The notes under the pieces were generated by a model. It was not told where the DNA came from. It did no database searches and saw only the letters and a list, made by a program, of their open reading frames with translations. From Syngnathus acus (Eukaryota > Chordata > Actinopteri > Syngnathiformes > Syngnathidae), in NCBI RefSeq assembly GCF_901709675.1, contig NC_051091.1, positions 12,124,967-12,188,966 on the forward strand: a stretch of DNA of 64,000 bases. Reading direction: 5' to 3'. This document shows, one piece after another, positions 23,040 to 47,920 of the stretch. Numbering within the stretch: position 1 is the stretch's first letter; every line of letters starts with the position of its first letter. A program made the translations under genes and the position numbers.

Positions 23040-24055
23040 AAATGTATGTTTTATATTCAGTATTCAATTTTAATCCTTGATAAACGGACTCTCCACAAAC
23101 CAATAGCAGTCACCTGCGGTTGCCTTGATGACGCACTGTGACATGGAGATGTGGCTAAAGCGTAGCAGCGATGCTGCTGTTGAAAACACGGAGAAACAAG
23201 TAAAAATTAAGGCAAAACCATAGCCGACGAAGTACCGACAGTACATGGAAGACTATTTGATGGGATTTACGTCCACAAGTTGTAACCCACCCAAAGCGCT
23301 GTGCTTTTTTTGCGGGGAGAAATTAGCTAACGCTAGCATGAAGCCGGCACATCTCCAGCACACACAAAACACGGATGCCATGTTGGTAAGCCACCGGAGT
23401 TCTTCAGGAGGAAACTTTCTGACTTCAAGTCATCCCAAGACACAATGCGAAAAGCCTCCACGACATCAGCCAAAGCCCTGAAGGCTTCTTATGCGGTTTC
23501 TTTGCTCGTAGCTAAAGTAAAAAGAACCGTTCACCATAGCTCCATGTTTCTCACTAAAATGTAGTATGAGTGCAAAAGACTCATTCAAGCTTCAACACTG
23601 TTCAATGCTTGTTCAATGCTTGTCAAATCCAAATCAAATGTTCAATGCAACAATTCAATTTTAAGAGGAAAAAAAGTGCCTTTTTTTTTTTATCCCAAAA
23701 GAGTTTACCTCTGATTATTTTTTATGAGCAAATCTTTATTTATTATTAAGTTATCAATCTATTTTGTAAACAAGATATTATTTATTTATAATTAAGTTAA
23801 TTTATTTATGTTTATGCCTTCTTGGTGGTATCGTTTTTGTTTCTAAATGCAATGTTTGAAACATAAATGTGTCTGTCAGGTACATTGCTACAAGTTGTTT
23901 AACTTTAATAAATCAAACACTGATGGGACAATCCTGTACCTCTTTCTTTTCGACCAGAAATGTGTTGCGCTGGTCAGGGGTTACTTGGCTGAAAAAATAT
24001 TTCAAAGGGGGTACATCACTGAAAAAAGTTTGAGAACCACTGCTTTAAGGTAAGC
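23040..24055 (+). mobile_element. hAT (Charlie/ZBED-like) transposon remnant with broken transposase N-terminus
   Basis: From 23245 a frame reads MEDYLMGFTSTSCNP and CFFCGEKLANASMKPAHLQ, a BED-type zinc-finger start. After a frame change near 23385 it continues as KPPEFFRRKLSDFKSSQ and SAKALKASYAVSLLVAK before stopping. That is the N-terminal part of ZBED-like hAT transposases found in many vertebrates. The 3' side (about 23860-24050) ends with GTTTGAGAACCACTGC, a typical hAT terminus. Most of the transposase is deleted, so the copy is inactive. Confidence 0.72.
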
Positions 24056-24235
24056 AAATTCTAACAGAGAAGAGTGTAATATAAGTGCTTATAAAAAGAA
24101 AGAAAATGTGGCTCCAGACCATTTTAGCCAATTTGGTTGTCACTTTCTATCAAACTATTTCTAGTATTCAGAAATAAATAATGACCTCAAATGTAATGTG
24201 CAAGTTAACAAAAAGGTCAAAACTGCATAAAGATG

Positions 24236-24302
24236 ACCCCAGAATTTGAACTCGGGTCGCCGGAGTGAGAGTCCAGAGCACTGACCATCACACTATGGAA
24301 CA
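24236..24302 (-). repeat. tRNA-Gln-like relic with a CTC anticodon position
   Basis: On the minus strand, GTTCCATAGTGTGATGGTCA, GTGCTCTGGACTCTCACTCC and GAGTTCAAATTCT follow the body of vertebrate tRNA-Gln (A-box, anticodon arm and B-box). The anticodon triplet reads CTC instead of CTG/TTG. The 3' acceptor strand (GGGGTCATC) does not pair with the 5' GTTCCAT, so the molecule is not a folding tRNA. Pseudogene or SINE head. Confidence 0.6.
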
Positions 24303-24385
24303 CTCACTTGTGGTATATGAAAGGTACGTATACTATATGGTTTTATGGAGCAGCTCTTGCGAATAGACGTTGAACTCAAAGTCAT

Positions 24386-24577
<192 letters not shown>

Positions 24578-24592
24578 TGTACTGCTGCTAAC

Positions 24593-24642
24593 ACAGGAGT
24601 TTCCCCATTGAGGGAATAATAAAGGATTATCTAATCTAACTC
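24593..24642 (+). mobile_element. 3' tail of a retroposon
   Basis: TTTCCCCATTGAGGGAATAA followed by TAAAGGATTATCTAATCTAA is a typical teleost LINE/SINE 3' end. It lies directly after the GT tract; the rest of the element is not recognisable. Confidence 0.55.
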
Positions 24643-25029
24643 TGCTACACTCGTGACATGGCTTTTCATTTTGGATGCGTTTGCAGTTCAATTCTTCACC
24701 ATACTGATGGAATAAAATCGAGAGGTGATTTGAATTCTACGCTCCTCACGTCTGCATGTGCGCTATAGTATGGTCGTCGTTATGTTTCATTATCATCTTT
24801 AATGTCTGCAGGCGCAAAGCATTAAATGTCGGTAATGACGCTGTAGGGCTACGTTGTAAATGTATATCTTTTATACTGTTTTGACCTTTTTGTTAACATG
24901 CACATTACATTTGAGGTCATTATTTATTCCTGAATACTATAAATAGTTTGAGATTGAATGTGACAACTAAATTGGCTAAAATGGTCTGGAGCCACTTTTT
25001 CTTTCCTTTTATAAGCACTTATATGTGTG

Positions 25030-26154
25030 TTTAAAAAAAAAAAAAAAAAAAAAACAGGCATCAGGCAATGGTAACAATTCTGTCGCTAAACATGATTTAA
25101 AGTTTGACATCCCTTGCGCCCATTTTAAACGTCACTTCCGTCTGATGAATGCTAGCGCAGCGTTCAAGTCCCCCAATAAAAATCGTAAATTACATGAAAA
25201 GACGACACTAAAGACGTTTCGTTAAGATGAGTTTCAAATGACATGTCGTCGGGTAGAATTACTAAATAATACGGTTACTATCAATTAATGTATCTTCACG
25301 TCGTACTTAAGTACGTACGTGATGAAATCTGAATACAGCGCTCCTGGAAGTAAAAATCATATACCTGGCATAGGTCGCTTTCTACCGCCGCTAGATGTCA
25401 GTAAAATCTTTTTTGCTGTCTGGTGGTTTACAGAGGTCACGTCTGGTAAAATTCAATGCCTTGAAGTTTGCTGTGCAGAAGGGGATTATACTTGTACTTA
25501 TTAAATAAAGCAAGACATTGCGATCACTCAAATTTTCAGCAACATTTATATTATTTCTGTTCTAAAGCTAAGCATTCACTTTGAACTTGACTATTGCTGT
25601 GGCCCACCACGCCCAAAGTTTAAAAAAAAATGCTTGTGCAGCATTGCTTTAACAGCTCATAAAATGTGATGACCGTGACACACGTTTCCTCATCGTTTGG
25701 CTCAGTCAAAAGAAGGGGAAAAAAAAGAAGAAAGAAAGCAGGTGTTTTCTGCACAGTATCATGGTATAATATTATACTCGGTATAAGGTATCTGTACAAG
25801 CCTTTGCACGTCTGACCTATAAACTTGTGAACTTTAATGCAGTCCCGAGGCAGTGATACCGAAAATTCCACACCAGATGCTCACATGTTGAATTCCCTAA
25901 AGAATGTAACTTACTTTATGGGGGGTGTTGCATTCCTTTGGAACAGGTATCTTGACTCATAAGTTCTGTAAGGGGATTTTGGTACATTTTTGGTCCGCTT
26001 TGAGCCCTCAAAATCCTAAAAATATGTCAGTTTGTAAGTCAATGTAAAATATTTGTCTCACATTTGACAACCATGACATCAAAAATGATTCACGTGCATT
26101 AGCGTTTTTTTGATCGCACGTCAGGGCAAACAAGGACGATGGGACCTTCTTTTG
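25030..26154. other. Intergenic DNA without identifiable genes
   Basis: Begins with a poly(A) tract (25033-25054), then AGGCATCAGGCAATGGTAAC, the inverse of a motif at about 20928-20945, so the two may be ends of the same dispersed repeat family. The rest is AT-rich with no supportable exon. Confidence 0.4.
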
Positions 26155-26244
26155 TCTTTAGTAGGGTGACCAGATTTAGGTTGCTGAAAAAGAGGACACC
26201 TTCTCATATTTTCGAGGACGTTTCGAGGACACTGTGTGCTGGAG

Positions 26245-27143
26245 TAGTGTTGGCTCATGAGTGAACGATTCATTCAAAAGAACAAATCTTTTCAGTGAAC
26301 GTGAGTGAACGGATCACTTCCTGAAGTTATTCGTTCTTTTTTCAGTTCATATGACTTCAACCAACATGCAATGACGTAACTTATCCAACACTGTAGGTGT
26401 CGGAAATGCGCATTGAAGCTGGTGCCACCTCGCCGTAAAACAAAACGAAGAAGAAAAAAATAACGTAACTTCCCGTTCACGAACGAGTCAGTGAATTGCA
26501 TTTCCTGTTCACCAACTGTCCCTAAAGGAGCGTCCGAGTGACGTCACAGATCAACCAGCCAATCTGGAGGTGGGGGTGAGGGCTGGTGTGGCACTTTTCA
26601 CTTTCAGTTAAGCTTTGACCATGATTTTTCCCTAATAAAGTGGCCTGTTAGGTACACCTGAAAATGGCGGTGTACCTAATGATGTGGCCAAGTGACGGCA
26701 CATATCAAACAGCCAATCAGGAGGTGGGGGTGAGGGCGGGTGTGGCACTTTTCACTTTCATTTAAGCTTTGACCATGATTTTTCCCTAATGAAGTGGCCC
26801 GTTATTAGGTACACCTGAAAATGGCGGTGTGCCTAATGGAGCGTCCGAGTGACGTCACAGATCAAACAGCCAATCAGGAGTTGGGGGTGAGGGCGGGTGT
26901 GGCACTTTTCACTTTCAGTTAAGCTTTGACCATGATTTTTCCCTAATGAAGTGGCCTGTGATTAGGTACACCTCATGGACACTTCGATAGGTACACTACA
27001 TGAAATTTAAAAAAAAGAATAAATATATATTTTATTTATAAATAAGAAAGTGTAGCAAACGATTCGGTGAACGATTCTTTTGAACGAATCTTTTGAGTAA
27101 AACCGATTCTAAAGATTCAGTTTACTTAAAAGAACTTTTTGGA
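26245..27143. mobile_element. 'GTGAACGATTCGTTC' repeat family, copy 2 (complete)
   Basis: The left part (26245-26520) matches 20965-21220. The right part (about 27055-27143) reads AACGATTCGGTGAACGATTC, TTTTGAACGAATCTTTTGAG and TAAAGATTCAGTTTACTT. A third, inverted copy of that right end is at 63690-63785. Between the ends sits the 157-bp array. Confidence 0.75.
26510..26970. repeat. 157-bp tandem repeat, array 2
   Basis: CCATGATTTTTCCCTAAT starts at 26619, 26773 and 26930, spacings of 154 and 157 bases. A partial unit precedes the first. Same unit as 22591-22945. Confidence 0.88.
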
Positions 27144-27333
27144 GGAAGCGGGGAGGGGGGTGCCTGCCTTGCACGTTAGGCACTCGGCTTCATATGCATC
27201 TCGACCCTGGCGAAAGCGCGCAATTTCTTTCTAATTCCTCCAGACAGTTTTTGAAATAACCCCCGGACAGATTTTGGGGCTGAAAAGTAGGACATGTCCG
27301 GGAAAAGCGGACGTCTGGTCACCCTATCTTTAG

Positions 27334-28505
27334 CCACGAGCCAGGCTGACTTGTGTGTAGATGTGACATTCTACTTTACTCTGGCAAAGTCATTGGGTTT
27401 GTTCACAAAATGGTCAGAGCGACACATTCAGCTCCCCCAAGATTTTTGTGATATATAAAATGAGATGAGAACAGCTGAACTTTATTTTGGGTTAATCAGA
27501 GGCACTTAAAATGGTGACACCCACTGGATATGAAAATGTGTTTATTAATTCATTGTGACAGCCATGGCAGTTTTTTTTCACACCATGTCACCCAAGCAAT
27601 CATGGGTCAAACATATTTAGTGAGTTTCCAGCCTTTAAGACGATTAGGGGCTTTGCGTTGATGAAATCCCCACTAAAATTTTGGTAATTCCTTGCGGAAA
27701 AATGTGACGCCCTCACACTTTTCTCTCTTTCATCACAGTTGACCTCTGTTCTCAGTCGAGGAAAATGAGGAAATTTAGGAGAGTTCCCAGGTTGATTAAG
27801 TGTTCAAACTGGATTTAGGTTAGAGTTCTACAAATCACTTGAGGAAAGGTTTTAAATGGGGGTATTATATGATAAAAAAATGACATATCAGATATCAGTA
27901 AAAAAATCCTTACTAATGTTAGTTAGTTTAACAGAAGAACCAACAACCATAAAGGCAACTCTTGATTTTATTTACACTCCAAAATCCAAATTGCCCAACA
28001 TTACATGCTCAACATTAGAATTCTTCCTTGTGTAACGAATGACATAAATATAAAATAAAATAAATATTAAATAAACATTTACGGCTGTATTAAGACATGT
28101 AAACAAGAACAATGATTTGAGTAAGACATAATAAGACGGAGCGCAAACCACAAAAAGTCCAATTTTGTGTGCTTCTTTACCCTGAGCGGAACAATCTTTG
28201 CAAACAGTTCGATTATAGAACATACAAAAATAAATGTTTCAATTTTGAATACTTGTTTAAAAAAAAAAAAAAAATTGCCCTTAATCACAAAGAGCACACA
28301 AGCCCCAAAGCGCTCTAGTTTCTTTGAGTTTGCTCACAACAAGCTTGTGTTCAACATGGAAATAAAGTAAATAAGTGTTTTGTTTTTTCAGTCTTTTTCC
28401 TGTTAGAGTGGCCTCCGGAGTACTTTTCAGTCTGCCACTCTGCATTTTTCCTACAGCTAGGGGGTCTACCCCTGCATTTCCAGTCCGCTTTTGGGATTGC
28501 TTCCA
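27334..28505 (-). other. epha2: epha2 3' UTR and downstream DNA
   Basis: Non-coding sequence 3' of the epha2 stop on the minus strand. A minus-strand AATAAA corresponds to TTTATT at 27967-27972 and is one candidate poly(A) signal. No other gene is seen. Confidence 0.4.
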
Positions 28506-41330
<12,825 letters not shown>

Positions 41331-44300
41331 GCTTTCGTGTGGAAATAAAGTGTATGGCGCGACTCGCTCCCTCTTCTCCTCCGACGAGCCTCCGGCCGAC
41401 TGACTGACTGGAGCACAAGCCACCCGAGCCCAGACAGCCCATTGAGAAACAGGTGGCGTCACGTGACGTCATTTTCGCTGCCAATTTGCGTGCTTTGGAA
41501 TGCGGAAATATTCCCAATATGGGCATTGAGGGCGGAGCTTCACCTGGCTCCGAGGAAGCGATGTGCCCATTCAATAATCTATGCCTATTTATGTACAATA
41601 TTTGTAATTCACAAAACACATCTGGAAAGCAAACATGAATATTAAGGCCATACCAAAAAAATATATATATATTATCAGTATAGGTGTGTTTATACAGAAC
41701 ATTTTCGCAATTAAAATCATTATATTACAAGAATAAAGACATTTTTCAAGAAAAGTTGCATATTACAAGATCAATTATCAGACATGTTTTATATTATAGT
41801 TTTATACAGTATTGTACATTTCATACACAATGTGCTTCATAGAATTAAAAGTACATTTAAATAGTTCATCTTACTAATGCAGCTTATTAAAGTTGTAAGA
41901 TTGTGAGAATAAAGTTGCACATGAATAAAACATTCAAAGAACTTTAAAACATGCCATTCCCAAATATTCATGCTAAATAATAACAAACATCAGTGCATCT
42001 AAATATTGGCTGAACTGGCCTCATGAAAGGAAAATAGTGCCCTGTGCTAAATAATGATGGCTAAAATCAATATATTACAGTGGGGATTGTGTCACCACTA
42101 TGTCCATCAATATTACCACTGCTCCCACGCACACGTTTCACAATACACAAGATACACTGCCTTGGCCCACTTTTAATTCCCCCCCTCCAAAAAAATCTTA
42201 TTTTGCCAAGAATAAGCACATATCTAATGGTGAGCATTACACTTAAGTGTGCAGAGCTTGAAAGAAATCTTACATCATGATTGACTGCAAATGGATGCAA
42301 TTAAAGTGTTGATAAATGACTACAGATGACACAGCGTTCCAAGCGCTGTCACATTACGGGTGGGCTGACTTTGATTTTGAATGAAATCCTGATGTTCTCT
42401 GCTTAGATGAACTAACCTTTCCATCAGTGGACGGATGAAATGTTTTTTACGCCAGTGTTAAAATCGGACAATCGTTTTGAGCAAGTAATTGCCCAAAGTC
42501 CCCCCCCTTCCTCGTCTCACATTGGACTTATCTTTCCCACGACTGGCAAAGGAGGGGTCAAGTGGGGGGAGGTGGCTCCGCTATGAATATATGACTACTA
42601 ATGAGCCGCTCTTCATAAAAGAGTCTTCGGGTATGAATATGTGTCCGCAAAGACGCCGTCGCCTAGCAACTTTGATGGGAGGAATTTGAGGAGTCAAGTC
42701 CCCCTCTGCGAAGCGGGCCGCACTTGGGAACAACAGCACCTCTGCACAGACGGCCAGCCCGAACAAAGGCCCACTCTGGGCTCCACTCCCATAAAAAAAA
42801 AAAAAAAAAAAAAAATCAACAGATGAGGTGGATATTTGCATGCACATTAATCAAACAACAGCAAGAGTGAAAGATGTTGGAGAAAAATACATGAACAAGT
42901 TAAGTGATGAATTGCATCTTCTTGACCTTTTCAATGGCGTACAAGTGTAAATTGTAGTTCAACACAATGACTGTCTGACTGTCCGATGGGAGGGGGGGCT
43001 CCAAGTGCGTTATGCTATTCAGGGCATTTGGTTTGCACTTTTGTGGTTTGGATAAGGCCGACTGGCTAGTGACCAATTCCAGGGTGTGTCTCGTTTCTCT
43101 AACCATCTCTTGCCCATTTTCAGCTGGGACAAGAAGAAAAAGTTGGAGTAAAATAGTTTTTTCCCCCCAAATAAAATCAAACTAAGAGAAGGTGTGTATG
43201 TATTTACGAGAAAAAGACATCAAGATATTAAAAATATTTTTTTCAGGAAAAAAAGTTGTATATTTTAGAGATAAAAAAATCATTGTTTCAATATTATCAC
43301 AGCACTACGAGAATGACTTTTTTGAGGTAAAAGGTTAGATAATTTCAAAATCGGAAGGGCTCTGCAAAAGAGCAGCAGAAAAAACTGCTCCTCAAAATTA
43401 CAAAGTTGTTCCTCAAATGAAGACCATGACATTATTTCGACCTTTGGAGTTCTCTTTTTATTGATTCAAAAACACAAGGCCATGTTTCAAGGCCACCTTG
43501 CCCTACTCCCACATACGACGTGGATGCCCATGGACGGCGTGACAAGCTCAGCACATCCTGAGCAACTCTTCACTTTCAAATCAGCCGGCGCAATTTGTAT
43601 TCTGGCGTGAAGGGCCACTGCATTTCAAGCACCCCAACTATAACACCTTCTCTTGTCGCTGTAGTGCTTTTCGATACGTGAGGCGTTACCTCCGAGCGTG
43701 TTAACGTACATCCCCCTCTCGATAAGGTCCATTCTGTTGTCCCCATCGAGGGTGTCAAAGGTTAACACCCCCTCTAACGCACAAGTATGCAAACGCTCCA
43801 AACACAATGCGAGCTTCTTTTGATTGAGCTGACAGAGCATGAGGCCTCGGAGCACTCCAAACACCCCCCCTCCCTACCTCCCTCCTTCCCCCTATTTCCC
43901 ACCCTAACCACCCCCCCATCACTAGCTTCTGAGGGGCGATGACAGGCACAAAAAAAAGCTTCTCAGCGGGGGCAAGGGGGCACTAGATCTGCGTTTTGTG
44001 GGTCAGCGAGCAGCGGCTCAAGCGGCAACGTCACGTCATTCAGCACCCCTCACCCTGCTGCCCCTCACGCCTTCTCGTAATATCGACAAACACGGAGGAG
44101 CGCCTCTATTCAAAGCGACGGGGGAGTTTCTGTGGACCGCTAACACAAAATCTATTCTCACACTTAGCCACCCCACCCGCAGCCGCCCAAACTCTTGTTA
44201 AGACTGATGGATTCACGCCTTTGTTCGTGCATTTTAAGTTTTTTTGTCTCATCCTTTCTCTTGCTTTTCACTCACAAACACTCATTAGCCTCCAAATACA

Positions 44301-45166
44301 CATTAGCTACACGCGCACAATCATTTTCTATAGCGCTTGTGCTCGTTAAATTCTCGGTTGAGCTGGTGCGTAACCCGGATGAATTTTGGTGAGTGAGATG
44401 GGGTGCACCCTTGACGAGTTGCCAGCCAATCACAGGACATAGCTATCATCCTTTCATTTTTGACGATGCTTGTAATTATTTTGGTCAATGGTTAGTTGGA
44501 GTCTAGCCAAGCTAATTTTTTTATGTTAAAAAGCAGTGGTCCACCATAGGGAAATATTTTTGCCACTGGCGGCCATCTTGGAACAGAGGGCTGCTCTGTT
44601 GCGTTGTGCTGTAATCAATTAATGATTTACTCAATTAAATATTATTAAATATTTACAAAGGGACTGGTTTTTATTCATTTTTTTTATTTTGAATGATTTT
44701 GTAAAATTAAGCGAGTTTATTTAATTTTAGTATCAGTTTTTCTGCTTGTATAATTTTTTCAGGTGTGGAATAATGTGTAATAAAATCTCAACAAAAAAAG
44801 AAACTTTTAAAGTACTATTAACTAGTTGAATAACTACCCACACAGTGGCGTGCAAAGGGTAGGGGGGCCAATGGGGCAGGGGCTCCTGGCATCTACTGGC
44901 ATTGCACTGTAACACTCACCAAAAAGTCAGCTACCCACAACACTACTAAGATCAAGCGCTATATAAAACAGATGAATACCCGAGCTTGGTGAAACTGCGA
45001 GCCATTATCAAAACAATGACATCATCATCTGAGGGTTCAGCACATGCATGCACTTGTGAAGCAATGCTTTCTTCAATACACAAACACTGCCCATCCTCAA
45101 ACGAGTCACAGGCACTCATTGTGGATGAAGAATTCCATCTTTTCTCTCTCATTCTGTGTGGTCTTC

Positions 45167-45169
<3 letters not shown>

Positions 45170-45202
<33 letters not shown>
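45170..45202. repeat. Poly(A) tract
   Basis: Thirty-three consecutive A residues without a recognisable retroposon on the left side. Confidence 0.95.
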
Positions 45203-45204
<2 letters not shown>

Positions 45205-46562
45205 ACAGACCCCACATGGAATCCAGGGTGCAAGTTGCCCGTATCAGGCCCATTCCGTGTGCGTTGTAGCGGTGCGAGACAAAAGCACGAGCGTGCTCCG
45301 ACAAGTGTCTCTCTTGTGAGGAGGGGAAATGTGAGAATGCAGTTTGAGAACACAAAGATTACTCATACATAGTTGGCTTAAGTCTATTCGTGGCTTCTGG
45401 CCTCGTCGCTCATCACGCCGCGCATGACGCTGACCTGGCTGATCCGAGAGCAGCTGCGCGGTAATGAATGCTTCAGGTAGACGAGAAGTTCTTTTATGAG
45501 GTACAAAAAAGACTGAGCCATCTATTCTTTGTAAGGTAAAACAACCACAAAGTGGAACGGCACTCGGCGCAGGTCGGCTCTGATTTGGACTGAATAAAAA
45601 TACAAACTTGTCTTTGCTCACATTTTTAATGACGTCATTTTGAAGATTTAAGGATGAACTGTTTTTAGTGAGCACTTCTCCTTTGCCCCGATAATCCATC
45701 TACCATCACGATTCTGATGAGATAGCATGATTACGACTCATTACGCTTTGGCTGTCGAAAATAAAAGGCCAGTTCAACGAGAGGTTTAACTTGTATTTTG
45801 TTTTTTTCTTTGGCATCCTCAGCAGCGTCACAAAAGCTGCAATGATTTGAGTCGTAATCTTCGTTAATTGTGCTGCTTTACAGTCTGTATTGGAATAAGT
45901 AACAGGTTGTGTATTCAAATTGCTTCCATGCTGGGTTTCCTATAATCCCTTTCGTCTGGCAAGTCAAAAATGGGGAGTGGGGAAGAGGGGCCCAGCTAAC
46001 TAAAAGTGAAATCTCCTCTTGTGTTAAAGGTAATGGATGTTGGCTGGGGGGCCTAATAAAGATGACAGCACACATTCATATGCGTTGGCTTGTGTGCTCA
46101 GCTTGACCAAGTCTGCCTCACAAGCCTTAACAAAAGGGAGGAAGGAAGCTAGGGGGCTGAGTAAAATGCCTTGGGGGTGTGGGGCAACAACACACGCGCA
46201 CACATATACGCACACGCACACCGCCGCCACTCCCACACATACCAACCAAACAGTAGTCCTTCAGCTTGCGCCTTGCGGGTCTCTTAAGCCTGAAGTTAGA
46301 GAGGGACAGCTGGGCTAGCACGCTCGGCATGGCCTTATGCTCGCTTTACAGGCAAACTCTAGCGCACACACATGCACGCCCACAAGTATACGCTTTATTT
46401 GCACATGCACACATTTTATTTTATTTATAATTTTACAGATTTCTTGAGCTCGTTGAGATATTTTGGGGGATTTGTTTTCTTTTGTATTCTGGAGAGGAAG
46501 ATTATTTGTTTGTAAATCTTTGGGTCCCTTAAGTCTCAACTTATAGACGTGACAGCTGGGCT

Positions 46563-46563
<1 letters not shown>

Positions 46564-46598
<35 letters not shown>
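46564..46598. repeat. (CA)n microsatellite
   Basis: Short CA dinucleotide run in intergenic DNA; another imperfect one lies at about 46190-46230. Confidence 0.9.
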
Positions 46599-46602
<4 letters not shown>

Positions 46603-47689
46603 CACACACATATGGACGCACACACAGGATGCACCATCCTGTCTATTGTTTACTTTTCACAGTGGCCGGCCAACTTGGGAGGCCACTACAGTGGCATTAC
46701 AGCTGTTTGCCAGCTCGTGTGGAGACGCTTTGCTGTGAAATTTGGGGGTTGAACTACAACAAACAATCCAAATTGATTTTTTAATTTTGTCAACAGTATC
46801 TGGGAAACAAAGTTGCTGCTCTTTTTCTTTTTTGTAGGCTTTGATCACAATTTATTATCGCCCTAAGTCAGTGCGGAATTGACAAATTGTAAGTAACTTG
46901 GACTCGTATGAGAGTGACATAGCTGGTGGTGGGACCAATTGGAAGTAAATGAACATAATTTAATAATGATTGTATAATGTAAAACATGATGTTTTTTTTT
47001 CTAATTTACAAAAAGTATGTAGAAAACTGAATTTCTACTTTTGTAGATTTCTGTCGATTTTTTATATAGTATTTTTAAATATTTTTTAAATGTATTTGTT
47101 TCTATTTTTTATTAGAAAGCATAACTCTGTTTTTAAGTATTTCAATGAATAAAAAGTCAAAATGGTAATGCATATAATGAGATGCAAAGCATTAAACTGC
47201 TTGACAGACAGGAATGAGGGCTGCTCGTTAAAGGGATGGTGCTCTGTTGACAACTGGTCAGCAAAGTCAAAGGGAGGACCTGAGTTGGCAGTGTGGTCCA
47301 CAACAATTGGATCATTATTTGGTCTAAAGGGACACCTGTTTTGTTTGCGGTGGGGTGTCATTTGGCAAGCTGATGACACTACACAGCTGAACAATGTGTG
47401 GAGCCACTTTCTTAGGCTAAGGCAAAATTAATCAGTCGCATTTTTCAGATTCCAGATTCAGTGCTGGCATTTCGTTTATAGTTATCCACCCTCTTTTTTT
47501 TTTTTGTTAGGGCCTTTGGGTGTTCCAGATAACAAACAACAAAACAATGATGTTATGGTAATTCTAAACCTTTCATATTTGATCACAAGCACCAGCAACA
47601 GCATATATTCTTTATACCATGCAAAAACAAATCCTGCTTAGTTGCAAGATTACTTTTGTTTCATCGTCTAATTTGCATATACAGTATGT

Positions 47690-47920
47690 GCAGCATGTAT
47701 GTATGGGGTGGATGAGTGGTTGGCGCATCTGCCGAACTGGTCTGAGGTTGTGGGTTCAACAACCCGGCTCTTGCCATCCTGTTTGGAGTCAGTATGTATT
47801 TTTTCCATGCACTCTTATTTACTCCCATATTTCCACAAACACATTTGTTGTTTGTCTGTAATGTTCCCTGAGACTGAGTTGGATAGGCTTCAGCATGCCC
47901 ACAACCTTCGACTAGATGTG
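47690..47920 (+). mobile_element. tRNA-headed SINE fragment
   Basis: GGATGAGTGGTTGGCGCATC (A-box like) and GGTTGTGGGTTCAACAACCC (B-box like), followed by CCTGAGACTGAGTTGGATAG, the body motif of teleost tRNA SINEs. Diverged; edges not certain. Confidence 0.6.

Larger units (their letters stand above)
26162..27326. mobile_element. 1165-bp TIR element with 7-bp target duplication, carrying a nested repeat
   Basis: The left end TAGGGTGACCAGA and the right end TCTGGTCACCCTA are perfect inverted repeats. The 7-bp word TCTTTAG lies directly outside both ends (26155-26161 and 27327-27333), consistent with a near-8-bp hAT-type duplication. Flank-proximal sequence such as GACATGTCCGGGAAAAGCGG is typical of this fish repeat. 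No transposase frame is present. Nested inside are the GTGAACGATTC family (26245-27143) and three units of a 157-bp tandem repeat. Confidence 0.85.

Noticed and set aside
24236-24302. A functional tRNA gene
   Set aside because: The acceptor stem cannot pair, and it sits in a repeat.
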